Shown in pieces: positions 1-10,357 of a DNA stretch of 64,000 bases. The DNA is from Ascaris suum (lineage: Eukaryota; Nematoda; Chromadorea; Rhabditida; Ascarididae). A model generated the notes under the pieces. That model did no database searches. It saw nothing but the letters and a program-made list of their open reading frames with translations, and was not told the origin of the DNA. The position numbers and the translations under genes were made by a program. The stretch is taken from positions 4,720,184-4,784,183 of the forward strand of contig CM024168.1 in NCBI GenBank assembly GCA_013433145.1, written 5' to 3'. Position 1 is the first letter of the stretch, and the number at the start of each line of letters is the position of its first letter.

Positions 1-137
1 CTAGGAAGCCGATGGTAATTCCTAATCAAAACAGAATTAAACACTTAATGTTCACTGCCTATGCATCCCTCTTACCGTTTTGTCATTACATGTTTTAGTA
101 AATGTGCCTTAAAGGTGGAAACAGAAATAGTGAATAC

Positions 138-248
138 CTTTCCAGAAACAGTTCCGCCGATTTCGCTCGCTTTTGCGCTCGCCTGGGAGCCAATATCTTT
201 TGCATAAACAGCTGCTGTGGAAGCTCCTTTACTAAGCATATTCCAACC
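138..248 (-). CDS. ArfGAP exon 6 (ALPS-like region)
   Basis: Acceptor TCATTTAAG, donor GGAAAG|GTATTC, 37 whole codons. It encodes [20 protein letters not shown] followed by a [10 protein letters not shown] stretch, closely following the Ser/Thr/Gly/Ala-rich ALPS part of ARFGAP1. The gene continues to the left of the window. Confidence 0.88.
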
Positions 249-3200
249 CTTAAATGAGATGCAAAAATTCAGCTATTTCCCTCAACAATTTCTTACGGGA
301 ACCAAACACGTGCAAATGGCTTAAGAGTTATTATCGGAAATGGGAATCAATTCCGATGAGGAAGTGCTGTCAGCAGGATTCGGAAAATCGCGCAGAGCAG
401 TAATACTCCAGAAAGAAGCCCGCTTTTTCAAAGGATATCAAGGAAGAATGATAACATGAAATGTTGCAGTAAGACGACTAAACGCAATGTTTAAGCGCAA
501 GCGTGGTGCCTACCTAATATTAGGCGAGGTAATTCGACCCAATCCTTTAAAGGAAGGCCGAAACAATAAAAGGTGAGGATAGCAGTTGTTCTCAGAAGAT
601 CAACTGAGATGAAACGAAAAAGACAGTCAAGATGAGAAAATAAGTCAGCATTGAGGGAAAAATTAGCTTTTATAAAGTTGCAGAATGATTTCAACACTAT
701 CTGAAGCGGCTTTGCATCAAACAAAAATGGACATCGCCCTCAGAACTAAGGTTCTTGAGCAAAAATTGAGACGTTCGGTTGGATGGCAACTTCAAAAATT
801 TTCTTCGATTCCCTTCTGAGAACGGCTTCCAGTGCACCTGTAGGTAATTCCCACTGTTGCTTTGATTAAAACTCACATAATCCAATGCTACTCACAATTT
901 TTGCTCTCTAAAACTGAGAACTTGAACACGATTTCGACATGAACGCATTTGTTGCATCGATGCGGAATCACTTCCTATCCCACTTCACACAGTCTAAAGG
1001 GAACAACGTGAACAGCAAATAACAGCAGTGGTTGGGTTCCGCTTAAGGACACATAACATCGAGTCCTATCAGTATAAGCCATCCTAAAGAACTAAGTACA
1101 GCGAGACCAAAATGCGAAGCAGTGCAATGGTGCATGTGATCGACACAACAAAGTGTGCAAAGTATCGAGATGAAAATGCAAAAAACTATCAGTATAATTA
1201 AAACCCTAACACTCAACGGTTCAATCCAAGTGCCAGATACTATTGCAAAGTTTTCAAAGAAACACGGAAAACATCAGACCATCGATAATGAAGACATCGC
1301 TCCACTAAGCAGATCGCTTTGCGAATTGTTTTCTAGTGGTGCACTGTTGCCGAAGCCTTGATAGCGGTTATCACTGCAATGATACTTCATCGGGCAAAAC
1401 CGTTTGAATTCGAGAGGGCAATGATCATTTGTGATATCCAGGTGCCAACTCTTTCTTTTTACAATATAAGATGCAAAGTATGGCAAAAACTGGTCCCAAC
1501 TAACATCGATGCTCGTCTAGATAAGAAGTGATCATCACAACAACTGCGAAAAGCTCCTCCTTCGTAACTTCCTACAAATAAAGCACCTCTTGACCATCTC
1601 CCAACTACTCCCTTCCTCCAAAAAGGAAAGGACAAAAATTACGTTCTGCAGCCTACTGTTTTTCTGTTGCCAAAAAATTCCCAACGCTCAGCTGTGTAGT
1701 TCGGGAAATCTTCCCATATGCTTGTTTCTGGAAGTCTGTAACATCTTTTGCGCTTTCCAATCTTGATGGTTGCAAATGTGTGTGATATGAGGTGAATCGA
1801 TCAGGCAATGAGAGAAGAAACAACGGAAAAATCGGGGAGTAATGTCCGTTCGCTGAGATCGGAAAGGGAAGATGTGCGATAAAGCTTTTGATGATTTCGG
1901 CGGATATGCTCTGCTGGCTTAAACGAGACAAACTACGTATAAAGTGGTTCCATCGCAGGGTAAGTTAATCCCTGTTCTCAGAAACTGATGTATAGAGATC
2001 GGAGCTTTAGAATCCCATGTTCAAGTCGGGCAACTTACGCATTAGAGACCAAACCAGCAAGTCTGCCCTCGCTATTTTTGTGATGTAGTCATAAGGTATC
2101 AGAGTTCTCAAAATTTTTGACGTAGAATTCGGCTCAAATGCTTTTCTCTGTCCAACTGAATCATCAGCAAACATGGAAATTGATTTCCTTGCAATCTCGG
2201 AACAACTGAAATCGTTTACAGAATAACCTGAGCTTAAACGTTTGCTTCCAGCGGGCTGCCAGATTGTAATAACTCTTTCCTCCATTTGGCGCCATAGTAT
2301 GATGCATATTGGACACGGGAGTTCATTTGCGCTCCCTAAATAATATTCACCTAGCAAGGAACTTACCTGTCACTGTATCGATCATTCTCCTGCACGTAAC
2401 CGCCACCAGCACTCGTAGTCGTGTTACCACCATAAAAAGCTGACAGACTGCTCGCGCTGTTTTTGCTACTGTTGCGAGAGGTAGAATTCATACCACCACC
2501 CAGCAAACGGGGTGTGTAGTTTCGTGCCGTCGACGTTTCTATCGACCATTCACGGTTCTCCGAGAGGGCTAAGACCTGAACGGAGTAGAAATCCATATGA
2601 AAGTCCATCTCATAGCAAGCTTTCATATCATACACCTTGTAGAAGGTTTCTGCATCAACTTGGTAATCCCTCAAACACAAAAGCCACCTCTAGCCCGTTC
2701 ACTCTCCTGCTAGAGTTCGGCAGCCGCAATCTGTAAGAAAACAGCAATAATCATCAGACTGCCTAGTCACGGTGGGCCAACCACCAGGAACATTTGTATC
2801 ATTAAGTGGATTTTGAGGCTGATTCACGCCTTAAGCGACCTCTTCCATCGCTGATTTTGCATTCAGTTTCGCTAAATGCAAACTTATTTGATCATTACTT
2901 GCACGATAACGAAACAGTGGATATCGAAACGTAGGAGCGAGATAATTTTCCGACCTGCCTGTGCCACTCTAAATTTTGATTTTAGGCTAAGCAAGCTATT
3001 GTTTCGGAAGCAGACAGGACTTATGGAATATCGCGCCAGTTCATAAGCGCTGTGGGACGTCTTCTGGATATAACATCCTCGCTATTTAATGAGAGCAACG
3101 CCTCTTTTTATTTTGTAGTTAAACAACATAAGTGAACGTGTACGCAGTTACTTTATCGCGTAGCAGTGCTGCTGCTCTCGAGTTGTATTTCTCTTGTAGA

Positions 3201-5581
3201 GACCAACCAGGCCGAAAGTCCGGTTGACTTTCGAAAAATTCACGTGCCATTTTGTTGCCACCCACTTTCATCTTGTTCAACTCGCTCTCCTTCCACTTGT
3301 CCATCGTCACAGACCGCACAAAACTGTAAAGTTTATCTTACTGGTAAAGTTGATTAAGCTTGGACCTTTTCCATTTGGTTATGTTAAAAAAAGCAGCAAG
3401 GGAATAAGTAGTGAGGCTCACCGACGGATACGGTGAAAGGGTGAGTGGGGGATGAGGTGCTTCTGCTTGTATGCTTTCACTGCACAAATTGCACCTTACA
3501 TCTAAATTCTTCAATTCTATCAAGAAACACTGAAAGAACAATGAACCGGATGTCGCTTTCAGTGCACAAATTCTCAGTTAAGGGAATATTGATACAGCTC
3601 TGATTTTTAGAGTGTCGCCAAGATCCACGCGACGAGTTTCTTTAAAGCGTGAAGACACCGAAAGTCTTGCCCTGGAGGAACAAATCACAGGGGATGTTTT
3701 ACAACCATGTAGGTGTTCCTTAGATCATCGCAAGACTCCACACGTGAAGATCTCGAGAGTCAAAACTGACAATGACAATAAAAACTTTCAGGAAAATACA
3801 CTACGACACTTCAGAGCCATTTCATTTCATTAGATATGAATTTCTGGCGAAGTTAATAAACGTTACATACAAAAGCTTGCTCCCTACTAGCAGAAGACAC
3901 AGACGTTCATATCTCGTGAACTAATGTGTATTACGGAACGACCGAACAATCATTCTACTTAGTTTCTAACAGCTTTTGCACAGCACATAGAATTTAAAAC
4001 CAATTAGCATTTCCAAAGGAATGCGCCAAGAGTGCCTACAAAAATCTTTGCCACCATGTGCTATGAACAGATAAGCAGAGAACAAAGAAAAGTTGGCATT
4101 TATTTTGAGGGTCCGATCACGGATATGCAGCTTGTAACAGTCGTATTTCTCACTCGACGAGCGATAAATACCGAAAATTCATCTCTAAAATGGGAATGAA
4201 GATATTTTCCCGACTGCTTTTTGGTATAATGCCTCATGAGGAAGTGCGGGCTAACGGCTCTATAAGTATCGAACGTACATAACGCTCCCCCTCGAACTTC
4301 ATCTACAAAGCATCACCAAATTCTAACGTGTAGAGGCGCTAACCGATTGAGTTTAATAAGGAGCAATTTCGCGACCATCGAAAATACCAGCAGTGCCAAA
4401 ATTACGAAAATTTACCTGACATGTACACCAAGACCTCGATGCAATCCCGAACAGTCCAAACATAACCAAATACCATACGTTACGCTTGCCCATTGCGGAT
4501 TACTCGCACCACACTCGAAACAAGACTGTAATGGTTTTACTTTCAGAACAGTAAGTTAAGTTGGGGACTAGCAAAGAAATTTACGTTGAATGTGTGAACT
4601 TTTTCCAGACGAGAGGGATTCAGTCGTGATGAGGTCTACAAGCCTAACTGAGGAAGAGATGGAGATAGAGAGGTGGATAAGTTTATAAATGTGGTACACA
4701 TGGGAATCCAGAAGCGAATACCAAAATCTAGGAGCAAGATTTAAAAGAGGAGGAAAGGAGCCTACTCATATGCATCGAATCTCGTTCCTTTTCTAACTCG
4801 CAAATAGTTGTGCGAATGCTCGGCCGAAATATTACTCTTGCCAACATCTAGGCAAACGTATGGATAAAATAAGCAGCAATACCTGCGGTTACTTCAGAAG
4901 ATTCATTCAAAAGATGGGTCTAATAAAACGAAACTGAGTATAGAAAAACTGTTTGCCTTGATGAAGCCATCCCTTATATTTGCGAACATTGGGGCCTCAA
5001 AAGAGTTCTTAGCCGTTCGAACTTACAGTCGCAATCGCTGCCGAGTATGTCTTGAAGATGAATTGCCACCATTTTAACGGAACGTACCGAAATGCTGCGC
5101 TTTATGTGGATTTATGGCCTCCAAGAAAAATAAGAACCCGCCTCACAGCGACTCCAACTCAAAAAAAAAATTCAATTCCGACTACTCTTAAAAAGCACAG
5201 TCGTCATAAAACGACTATGTGAATGTGCCATTCTTGCCGTTCATCAGAAACGTCGGGTACAGCGAACAGATGAGGTTTTTTAAAAGTTTTCCTTGATTAA
5301 ACACCTTGAAATAAAATAGTCAACCGTTTGAAACGGATTCCTCTTGTTCGAAATTTCCGCTCTGATCATTTTTTTTTTGCCTAAACGAACGAAATGTGCG
5401 CACTACATGCACGGCGTGCGCTTTGAACGGCAATAATTCATCACTAGAGCAGCCTCTGGGCCTGAAAAGGAAATTGCCCAATCGATTCAGAAGGAAACGA
5501 GTTGAACGAGGCACTTCACTCACATTATTTTCGCTTAGCACTCGGAGATCCTTGATGACACGTTGTACGTGGACTCGCCAT
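138..5581 (-). CDS. ARFGAP1-type Arf GTPase-activating protein (3' end off the left edge)
   Basis: Six exons: 5581-5524, 4525-4416, 3323-3152, 2575-2367, 1373-1280 and 248-138; the rest lies left of the window. The product should stimulate GTP hydrolysis by Arf1 on Golgi membranes and so control COPI coat release. Seen directly: a C-x2-C-x16-C-x2-C zinc finger, the following HRGLGVH stretch with the family's catalytic arginine, the segment [11 protein letters not shown], then [25 protein letters not shown] and a Ser/Gly/Ala-rich stretch starting GW that resembles the curvature-sensing ALPS region of ARFGAP1 rather than ArfGAP2/3. Phases are 0, 2, 0, 2, 0 and 0 at the successive exon ends, and all match. 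Introns are about 0.6-1.1 kb. Two oddities: exon 1 is 58 nt where 60 is expected, which breaks the frame, and the donor after exon 5 is a weak GTCTGA. From memory the closest C. elegans gene is K02B12.7. Family assignment is very secure; the coding integrity of exon 1 is not. Confidence 0.93.
1280..1373 (-). CDS. ArfGAP exon 5 (NRYQGFGN motif)
   Basis: Acceptor TTGCAG, starting in phase 2. It encodes [12 protein letters not shown], a diagnostic ARFGAP1 motif, then an acidic/polar stretch and [10 protein letters not shown], which corresponds to the start of the first ALPS motif. The donor ATG|GTCTGA is weak, but it is the only GT that joins in phase 0 to the next recognisable exon. Confidence 0.88.
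2367..2575 (-). CDS. ArfGAP exon 4 (end of GAP domain, low-complexity linker)
   Basis: Acceptor CCGTTCAG, donor ACAG|GTAAGT. It starts in phase 0 with [15 protein letters not shown], matching the ARFGAP1 segment after the catalytic fold, then passes into a Gly/Ser/Asn-rich linker ending near QENDRYSD. It ends in phase 2, which fits the NRYQGFGN exon at 1373. Confidence 0.92.
3152..3323 (-). CDS. ArfGAP exon 3 (second half of the GAP fold)
   Basis: Acceptor CTTTACAG, donor AAA|GTAACT. It begins in phase 2, finishing the serine split with exon 2, and ends in phase 0. It encodes [19 protein letters not shown], an [11 protein letters not shown] stretch and [18 protein letters not shown], all strongly matching the ARFGAP1 catalytic domain. 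Confidence 0.95.
4416..4525 (-). CDS. ArfGAP exon 2 (zinc finger, arginine finger)
   Basis: Acceptor CATTACAG, donor CAG|GTAAAT, ending in phase 2. It encodes the four zinc cysteines (CFEC ... CLDC with 16 residues between the pairs), then [11 protein letters not shown]. The arginine of HRGLG is the family's catalytic arginine finger and is kept. If exon 1 contributes 20 residues the first cysteine is residue 22, the same number as in human ARFGAP1. Confidence 0.95.
5524..5581 (-). CDS. ArfGAP exon 1 (start codon, frameshifted)
   Basis: The ATG at 5581 opens with MASPRT, identical to the vertebrate ARFGAP1 start, but that frame soon reaches a stop. The continuation [12 protein letters not shown], expected next, is in a different frame up to the donor AAT|GTGAGT. 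The exon is 58 nt; the vertebrate equivalent codes 20 residues (60 nt). A loss of two bases around 5561-5566 explains it. No in-frame ATG exists upstream in the second frame, so an alternative start does not rescue it. It ends in phase 0, as exon 2 requires. Confidence 0.85.
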
Positions 5582-7375
5582 GACGCCTTGCACAGACGAC
5601 ACACTTTATAAGCCGCTTCGTGAGGCAGCGCTCTCGACTAGATTTCACAACTGCTACACAAACGAATACCCAAAAAAGTCGTTCCTTCGAACGCAAATTC
5701 ACTCACGATCGAAAGACGAAACTCTTCGTTACGTTCCCCAAGCCTAAAACTTCATTCACATACACAAATGTTCTTAGTGAAAGAAGCTTTACATGTGTTC
5801 CCAGACAACTCAGTTCTCGTGCTTGTATTACTAATTATGAATAAATTGATTATGAAAACCTGCAAGTGCGCTTCAATTGTGTCGATCGTATACGACCTCT
5901 CACTTCCTATTAGCCAAATGTAAATTATAGATTGTAAGCAATTATAGATTCTGATTTCTCATATGGCTTGTTTCCAGCTCTTGAACCAAACTGCCTTGGG
6001 ATGAAATAGAACCACTGTTAGAAGCGGCCAGAGCTGCACCAACTCACTTTCGCCGCAACATCTCTCCTCGAGCCGGTACCGATGCTATAATCCGGTCAGA
6101 ATTGAGTCAGCCCTCATTTTCCATAAATTTGGTTTCGTATGACACAAGTTGATTCGCTCGGGCACAGATGAGCGACATCACTTTCTGTCAACAAATAAAT
6201 TACCAACAGCAACCTAAGAATGTGACTGCTCGAAACTTTTGTTGGAAGATCGCAGCAATAACGAACATTTTCGTGGTTAATTCCATGATCGCAGCGGTCC
6301 ATAATCACAGTGGACATTGTGGTCACTCTAGAGCCAACTACGTATAACTGTACTCCCCCTGGAAGAAGCGACAGATGCGATGCAAAAGAATGGTACGAAC
6401 GGTTAAATGGCTTTGCTAGCCACTCAGCTTAAGTTTCAAGGAAGAGCATATATTACTGCCCTCAGCGCGAAATATTTTCTACAAAGAGTAAAAATAACTT
6501 CATAGTTGTTCCGCAAAGCATGCCTTCGATAAAGCCGTCGAAGGAAAGAATACGGACATAACTGCGATGCAATCTGTGAACACATCGATGTCCGTGAACG
6601 GATTCGCTGAAGCTGTGCTCCATGTTTTCACTGATACTGTGTCACAACATAGTAGCCAACTCCAACACTCATATCTTTGAACTATTTAAAGATGGCAGGG
6701 CGCAAGGGGTGGCAACAGTAAAACACCGGCGGCGTTTCGCATCAAAAGGACGGTTTTGCATAAACTGCTGAGAGAAAGACATGGAAATGAGTCGGTGTAG
6801 TTGTCCGTTGAAATAATCTAGGACTCTTGTATAAGTTCACTAGAAAAGTAGTGCAGACACATTAACTGGAGTATATGAATATATCAAAAACATACAGACA
6901 TACAATGCACGTGTAGACACAGATATCAACGCACAGACAAACTTGCCTCGTCGGCTATTTTAGGCATAAGAGAACAAAGACCGAGGGCAATGGAAAAATT
7001 CACCAAGGGGAAGCAGGTACAAAATCGGCGCAAATCTCAGACTCCTTGTGTTCGGAGAATTTTTGAAGAAGCCGCACGGAAACAAATGAAAAAAACGCAT
7101 TACGAGTCAAGTTCTAGCAAAATGCATCCTTGCCGTCAAAACTAGAAGACAGGCAGGCCCGGCTTTTCTCTTCCATCCTGTAGGTCAGGACCTCGCAACT
7201 TTCAACAAATACACGTTGATATTGTGAAGGTTGTCAATTTTGTATCGTTCTGCCATTCTACCCTCTTTCCCTCCCAGCTGTTTACGTAGCATGCAATGCA
7301 TAGCTAAGAAGGTTAAAACAGCTGAGTGCTACAAGAAAATACCAAAAAATACTCGCCACAAATGTGAACACTTAC
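5582..7375. other. Intergenic, no supported gene
   Basis: Upstream of the ArfGAP start. It has one exon-like stretch on the minus strand near 6047-6090 ending in a good donor (GCGAAA|GTGAGT), which could be an untranslated or alternative first exon of ArfGAP or of another gene. No homology or phase partner was found. The rest shows no coding pattern. Confidence 0.4.
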
Positions 7376-7491
7376 GTTAACGAAAGACGACGACTGGTGG
7401 GCAAGCCGTGAGACGGAAGGAGTGCCGCTTTGACGCTTACGGGCACACGCTGACTTCGAGCGTGCAGACGACCCCGCGCCTTTGCCGCCAA
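7376..7491 (-). CDS. Unassigned internal exon, basic Ser/Arg-rich
   Basis: A GC-rich island bounded on the minus strand by a textbook acceptor (TTTTCAG) and donor (AAC|GTAAGTG). One frame is fully open for 38 codons, beginning GGKGAGSSARSKSACARKRQ and continuing with Ser-rich residues. It would start in phase 1 and end in phase 0. I do not recognise the protein. No partner exons were found with confidence; a possible tiny one ending LGGKEG lies near 7265-7290. It could also be an alternative 5' exon of the ArfGAP gene. Confidence 0.35.
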
Positions 7492-10190
7492 CTGAAAAGT
7501 GCAGGACGACCTTTATTTATGGTGCATCATATCAACAACGACAGCAGTAAATAACCTACTGAAGCCTAATGAAGCCGACCGGCAAACACTCGGCCGATAT
7601 TTTGCATTTGCATTTGATCGGTCACATACCACCTGAAATAACAAGGCAACAGCACATCTAAAACCAGTGGGCTCTAATGACGAACAAACAATGCCAGAGC
7701 CACAAAATAATATATTCATTACATAAACGACCCTCCATCTCCGGAAATCTTTTATAAAAGGATTGTACTTTTATTCCTTTAATAACCTCTCATTTAGGAA
7801 TCAAAATTTATTTATTAACGACATAAATGAATGACGTTTTTCCGATTCGAAATCCTTCAGAACAGAAACATTTTCTTTGGACACATTTAACATTGCATTA
7901 CACCTTCCCCTTAGAAGGATCAGCGTGAGTTGAACGAAGGGCTAATCTATGACGTTTATATCGCAGAGTAGCCCTTCTATCCTACGGTGTCCGCAGAGCA
8001 TAGCGGCTAAATTTCAGAACTCTGGATTTCAATCGTCTCGAGGTAAAACTAGTCGACGTACAGATAGAACACAGCGATAGACACGACGTTCGCATAGCGC
8101 ACTGTCGTAAATCAAACCTGGCTGTCTGCAAACAAAAACCGCCTATTGAAAGGGATTTAAAAAATAAACTGCAAACATAAAAATCGATCCTTTGCGGCAC
8201 AACTCGCAACTTGGTTAATATCCCACAAGCTGCAAATCACTGACGGTGATGCTGCCACTGCTATGCGCAATTACCGGCAACAATTTGCCAATAACACGCA
8301 AGTAGTTTGTACAATCGCTTCGAGAGAGAGAAGTTCAATTTTGAGCTGAACTCAGCAGCAATCCACCACATATACGACGCCTGCGTTCGCACAAACACAC
8401 ATCTGCCTGTAGCGCAAAACGTACATGCTGAAATACTATATGGATGTGGCTATATTCGTTGCGTCGTCGAAGTTTACTGAAGAGACGCCTTATATTTGAG
8501 CGTGGAGTACGAGTTGGGACCGGAGTTCTACAAAGCTACGCTAAATGTGGGCCAAGTTTGCATGTGTGCTCTATAGTTCCACCAAAGCTTCGCTTACAAA
8601 ATGCGTTGCGCGCAATCAATATATCACTACTCTTTCTAATTTCTTCAGTTCAATTCCTTAGTTCTGCCGGGGCGATGAATGTTTAAAAACATGTATGAAT
8701 TAGAAAGCGGCTTAATTAGAAACGAATGTTCACAGAAAGCAGAGCGTCGCTTATAGGAAAACAGGTTCTTCGACGAGAATTTATATTAACGGTCGGTATG
8801 GTGGCAAAAGGCGATAAGTGTGCAGCTAGGTATTTGCTGTTATTTTTGAATATTTATGTCAACCTAATCGATAAATTTGCATAAACCAACTATCACGCTT
8901 AGTCTATACGATACGTTTCCCGGCCTGTTTTTGAACCTGCAACAAATTCGTTCCACCTTTCCTGAAGCACCTCAGCAAAAAGCATCCGATGAGTGTGACC
9001 TCCTCTGTCTGTAACGTTCTCGAAATAACTGCTAGAAATGCGTTGATGGATAATTTTATAAGAAACAGTATGCTGATTCCTACCCAGTTCCGCTTCATCG
9101 CTGTTCAGTCTACTACTCCACAAATTATCTCGTGCTCACTCGACTAGATGTTTTTGTTGAATGTGAGAATTCAGAGCGAAATCCTGCATATTGATTACGG
9201 CTAAGACCTTTGATATGGTCAGGTGGCTGAAGGCATTCCTAAGTGGACAAAGTTCTCAAGTGATACTCCGTTGCATACCCAATCCTTAGTGTTATGCTAC
9301 AAGCAAGCATATATTGTATATTTCTCACTTCGGGGCGTCGAATTAAATGAACGAAGTATGTGTATACGTTTGCATGTGAAAAAGAGAAAAAAGCGGATAG
9401 AAGAGGGACGTGATCCATTAGACGGATAATTAGAGATTTGGTTCGTTGAAAAATGGCAAGAAGATTTTAATAGGAGAAACGAAATTAGCAAGATGCAATA
9501 ACAGTACCCATAAAATTGCGACAGGTATAGTGAGAATATACAACCAAGGATAGGAATAATCATCTTTTGCGGAACCATCGGTATTAATTAAGATGCCACA
9601 TCTCAAGAGTCATCGAAAGCTGTCATCAAAAACTTCCCACGCTAGACGGAAACATGTGCAGCACTCACCATCAATATATGACGTAAAGTATCGATATAGT
9701 ATGCTAGCAGCGTATTTGAGGATCAGTGTTCTATGTAGGTGCATATACTTAGAATTTCTATAAGCAAATAAACCGCACAGTGGAAGCTTTTATTTGCACA
9801 TTGAATGTGTAGAACTCCTTCACGGAGCGAATGTCCGCGAATTTCTTCTGCGCTTCGTCTTATTAATTAGAAGCCAGACGCCATATGTGAAAAGATCTGC
9901 GATTCCTCGAGATTCAACACTCATCTCCTCGTCACGGTATTTGGCCGCCATAAATCAGGTCTTTATTCATAGCGATAATTCTAATAAGAAGGTAAAAGGA
10001 CCTCTCAACTGATATCCAAGAAATAGCGAAAACTTTTAAGCGAATTTTATTCCATGATGTGCATAATAGCAAATTCAAAGAGAGGGGATAAATAAGCTCA
10101 GAAAGTAGGGCAATATTAAACGGAAAGAGATGACCATTGGCGCTGGTCATCTATTGCATTGTTTCTGTGAGAAATGAACGATGCGCAATT
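7492..10190. other. Intergenic, no supported gene
   Basis: Between the unassigned exon and the membrane-protein gene. AT-rich, with short chance frames only. On the minus strand a candidate poly(A) signal AATAAA lies at 10051-10046, 140 nt after the stop of the membrane-protein gene. An 8-bp inverted repeat (GATGACCA / TGGTCATC) sits at about 10129-10151. Confidence 0.5.
10046..10051 (-). promoter_or_regulatory. Candidate poly(A) signal AATAAA
   Basis: A canonical hexamer on the minus strand, 140 nt downstream of the stop of the membrane-protein gene. Spacing is plausible for a nematode 3' UTR; no cleavage-site evidence is available. Confidence 0.4.
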
Positions 10191-10357
10191 CTATCGATAT
10201 GCTGAGTGGTCGTCTTCAGTAGTCGTTTCGCCACCTTTCTCGATTTTCTGCTCGACCACTTCATCACCGCCGCTACCTTGACATACACAACAGGCAAGCA
10301 ATAGGGGTGTTAACAACAATGATATTAGCAGATAAACGCCGGTCGCGATCGCAAGAA
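10191..10357 (-). CDS. Membrane-protein exon 4 (transmembrane helix and tail)
   Basis: Acceptor TTTGCAG, ends with TAG at 10193-10191. It encodes the hydrophobic helix, the CCVC motif and a tail of about 29 residues rich in Glu, Asp and Thr. The helix followed by a dense acidic tail makes chance unlikely. Confidence 0.75.

Noticed and set aside
2039..2205. Exon-like minus-strand block [13 protein letters not shown]... with good acceptor and donor in the ArfGAP locus
   Set aside because: It enters in phase 2 but leaves in phase 1, which breaks the join to the NRYQGFGN exon; exon 4 joins that exon directly and correctly. No similarity to ARFGAP1.
5604..5611. TATAAAGT on the minus strand upstream of ArfGAP
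   Set aside because: Only about 25 bp before the ATG, so the transcript would start at or inside the start codon; treated as chance.
10129..10151. 8-bp inverted repeat as a transcription terminator
   Set aside because: The locus is eukaryotic; such terminators do not apply, and short dyads are common.
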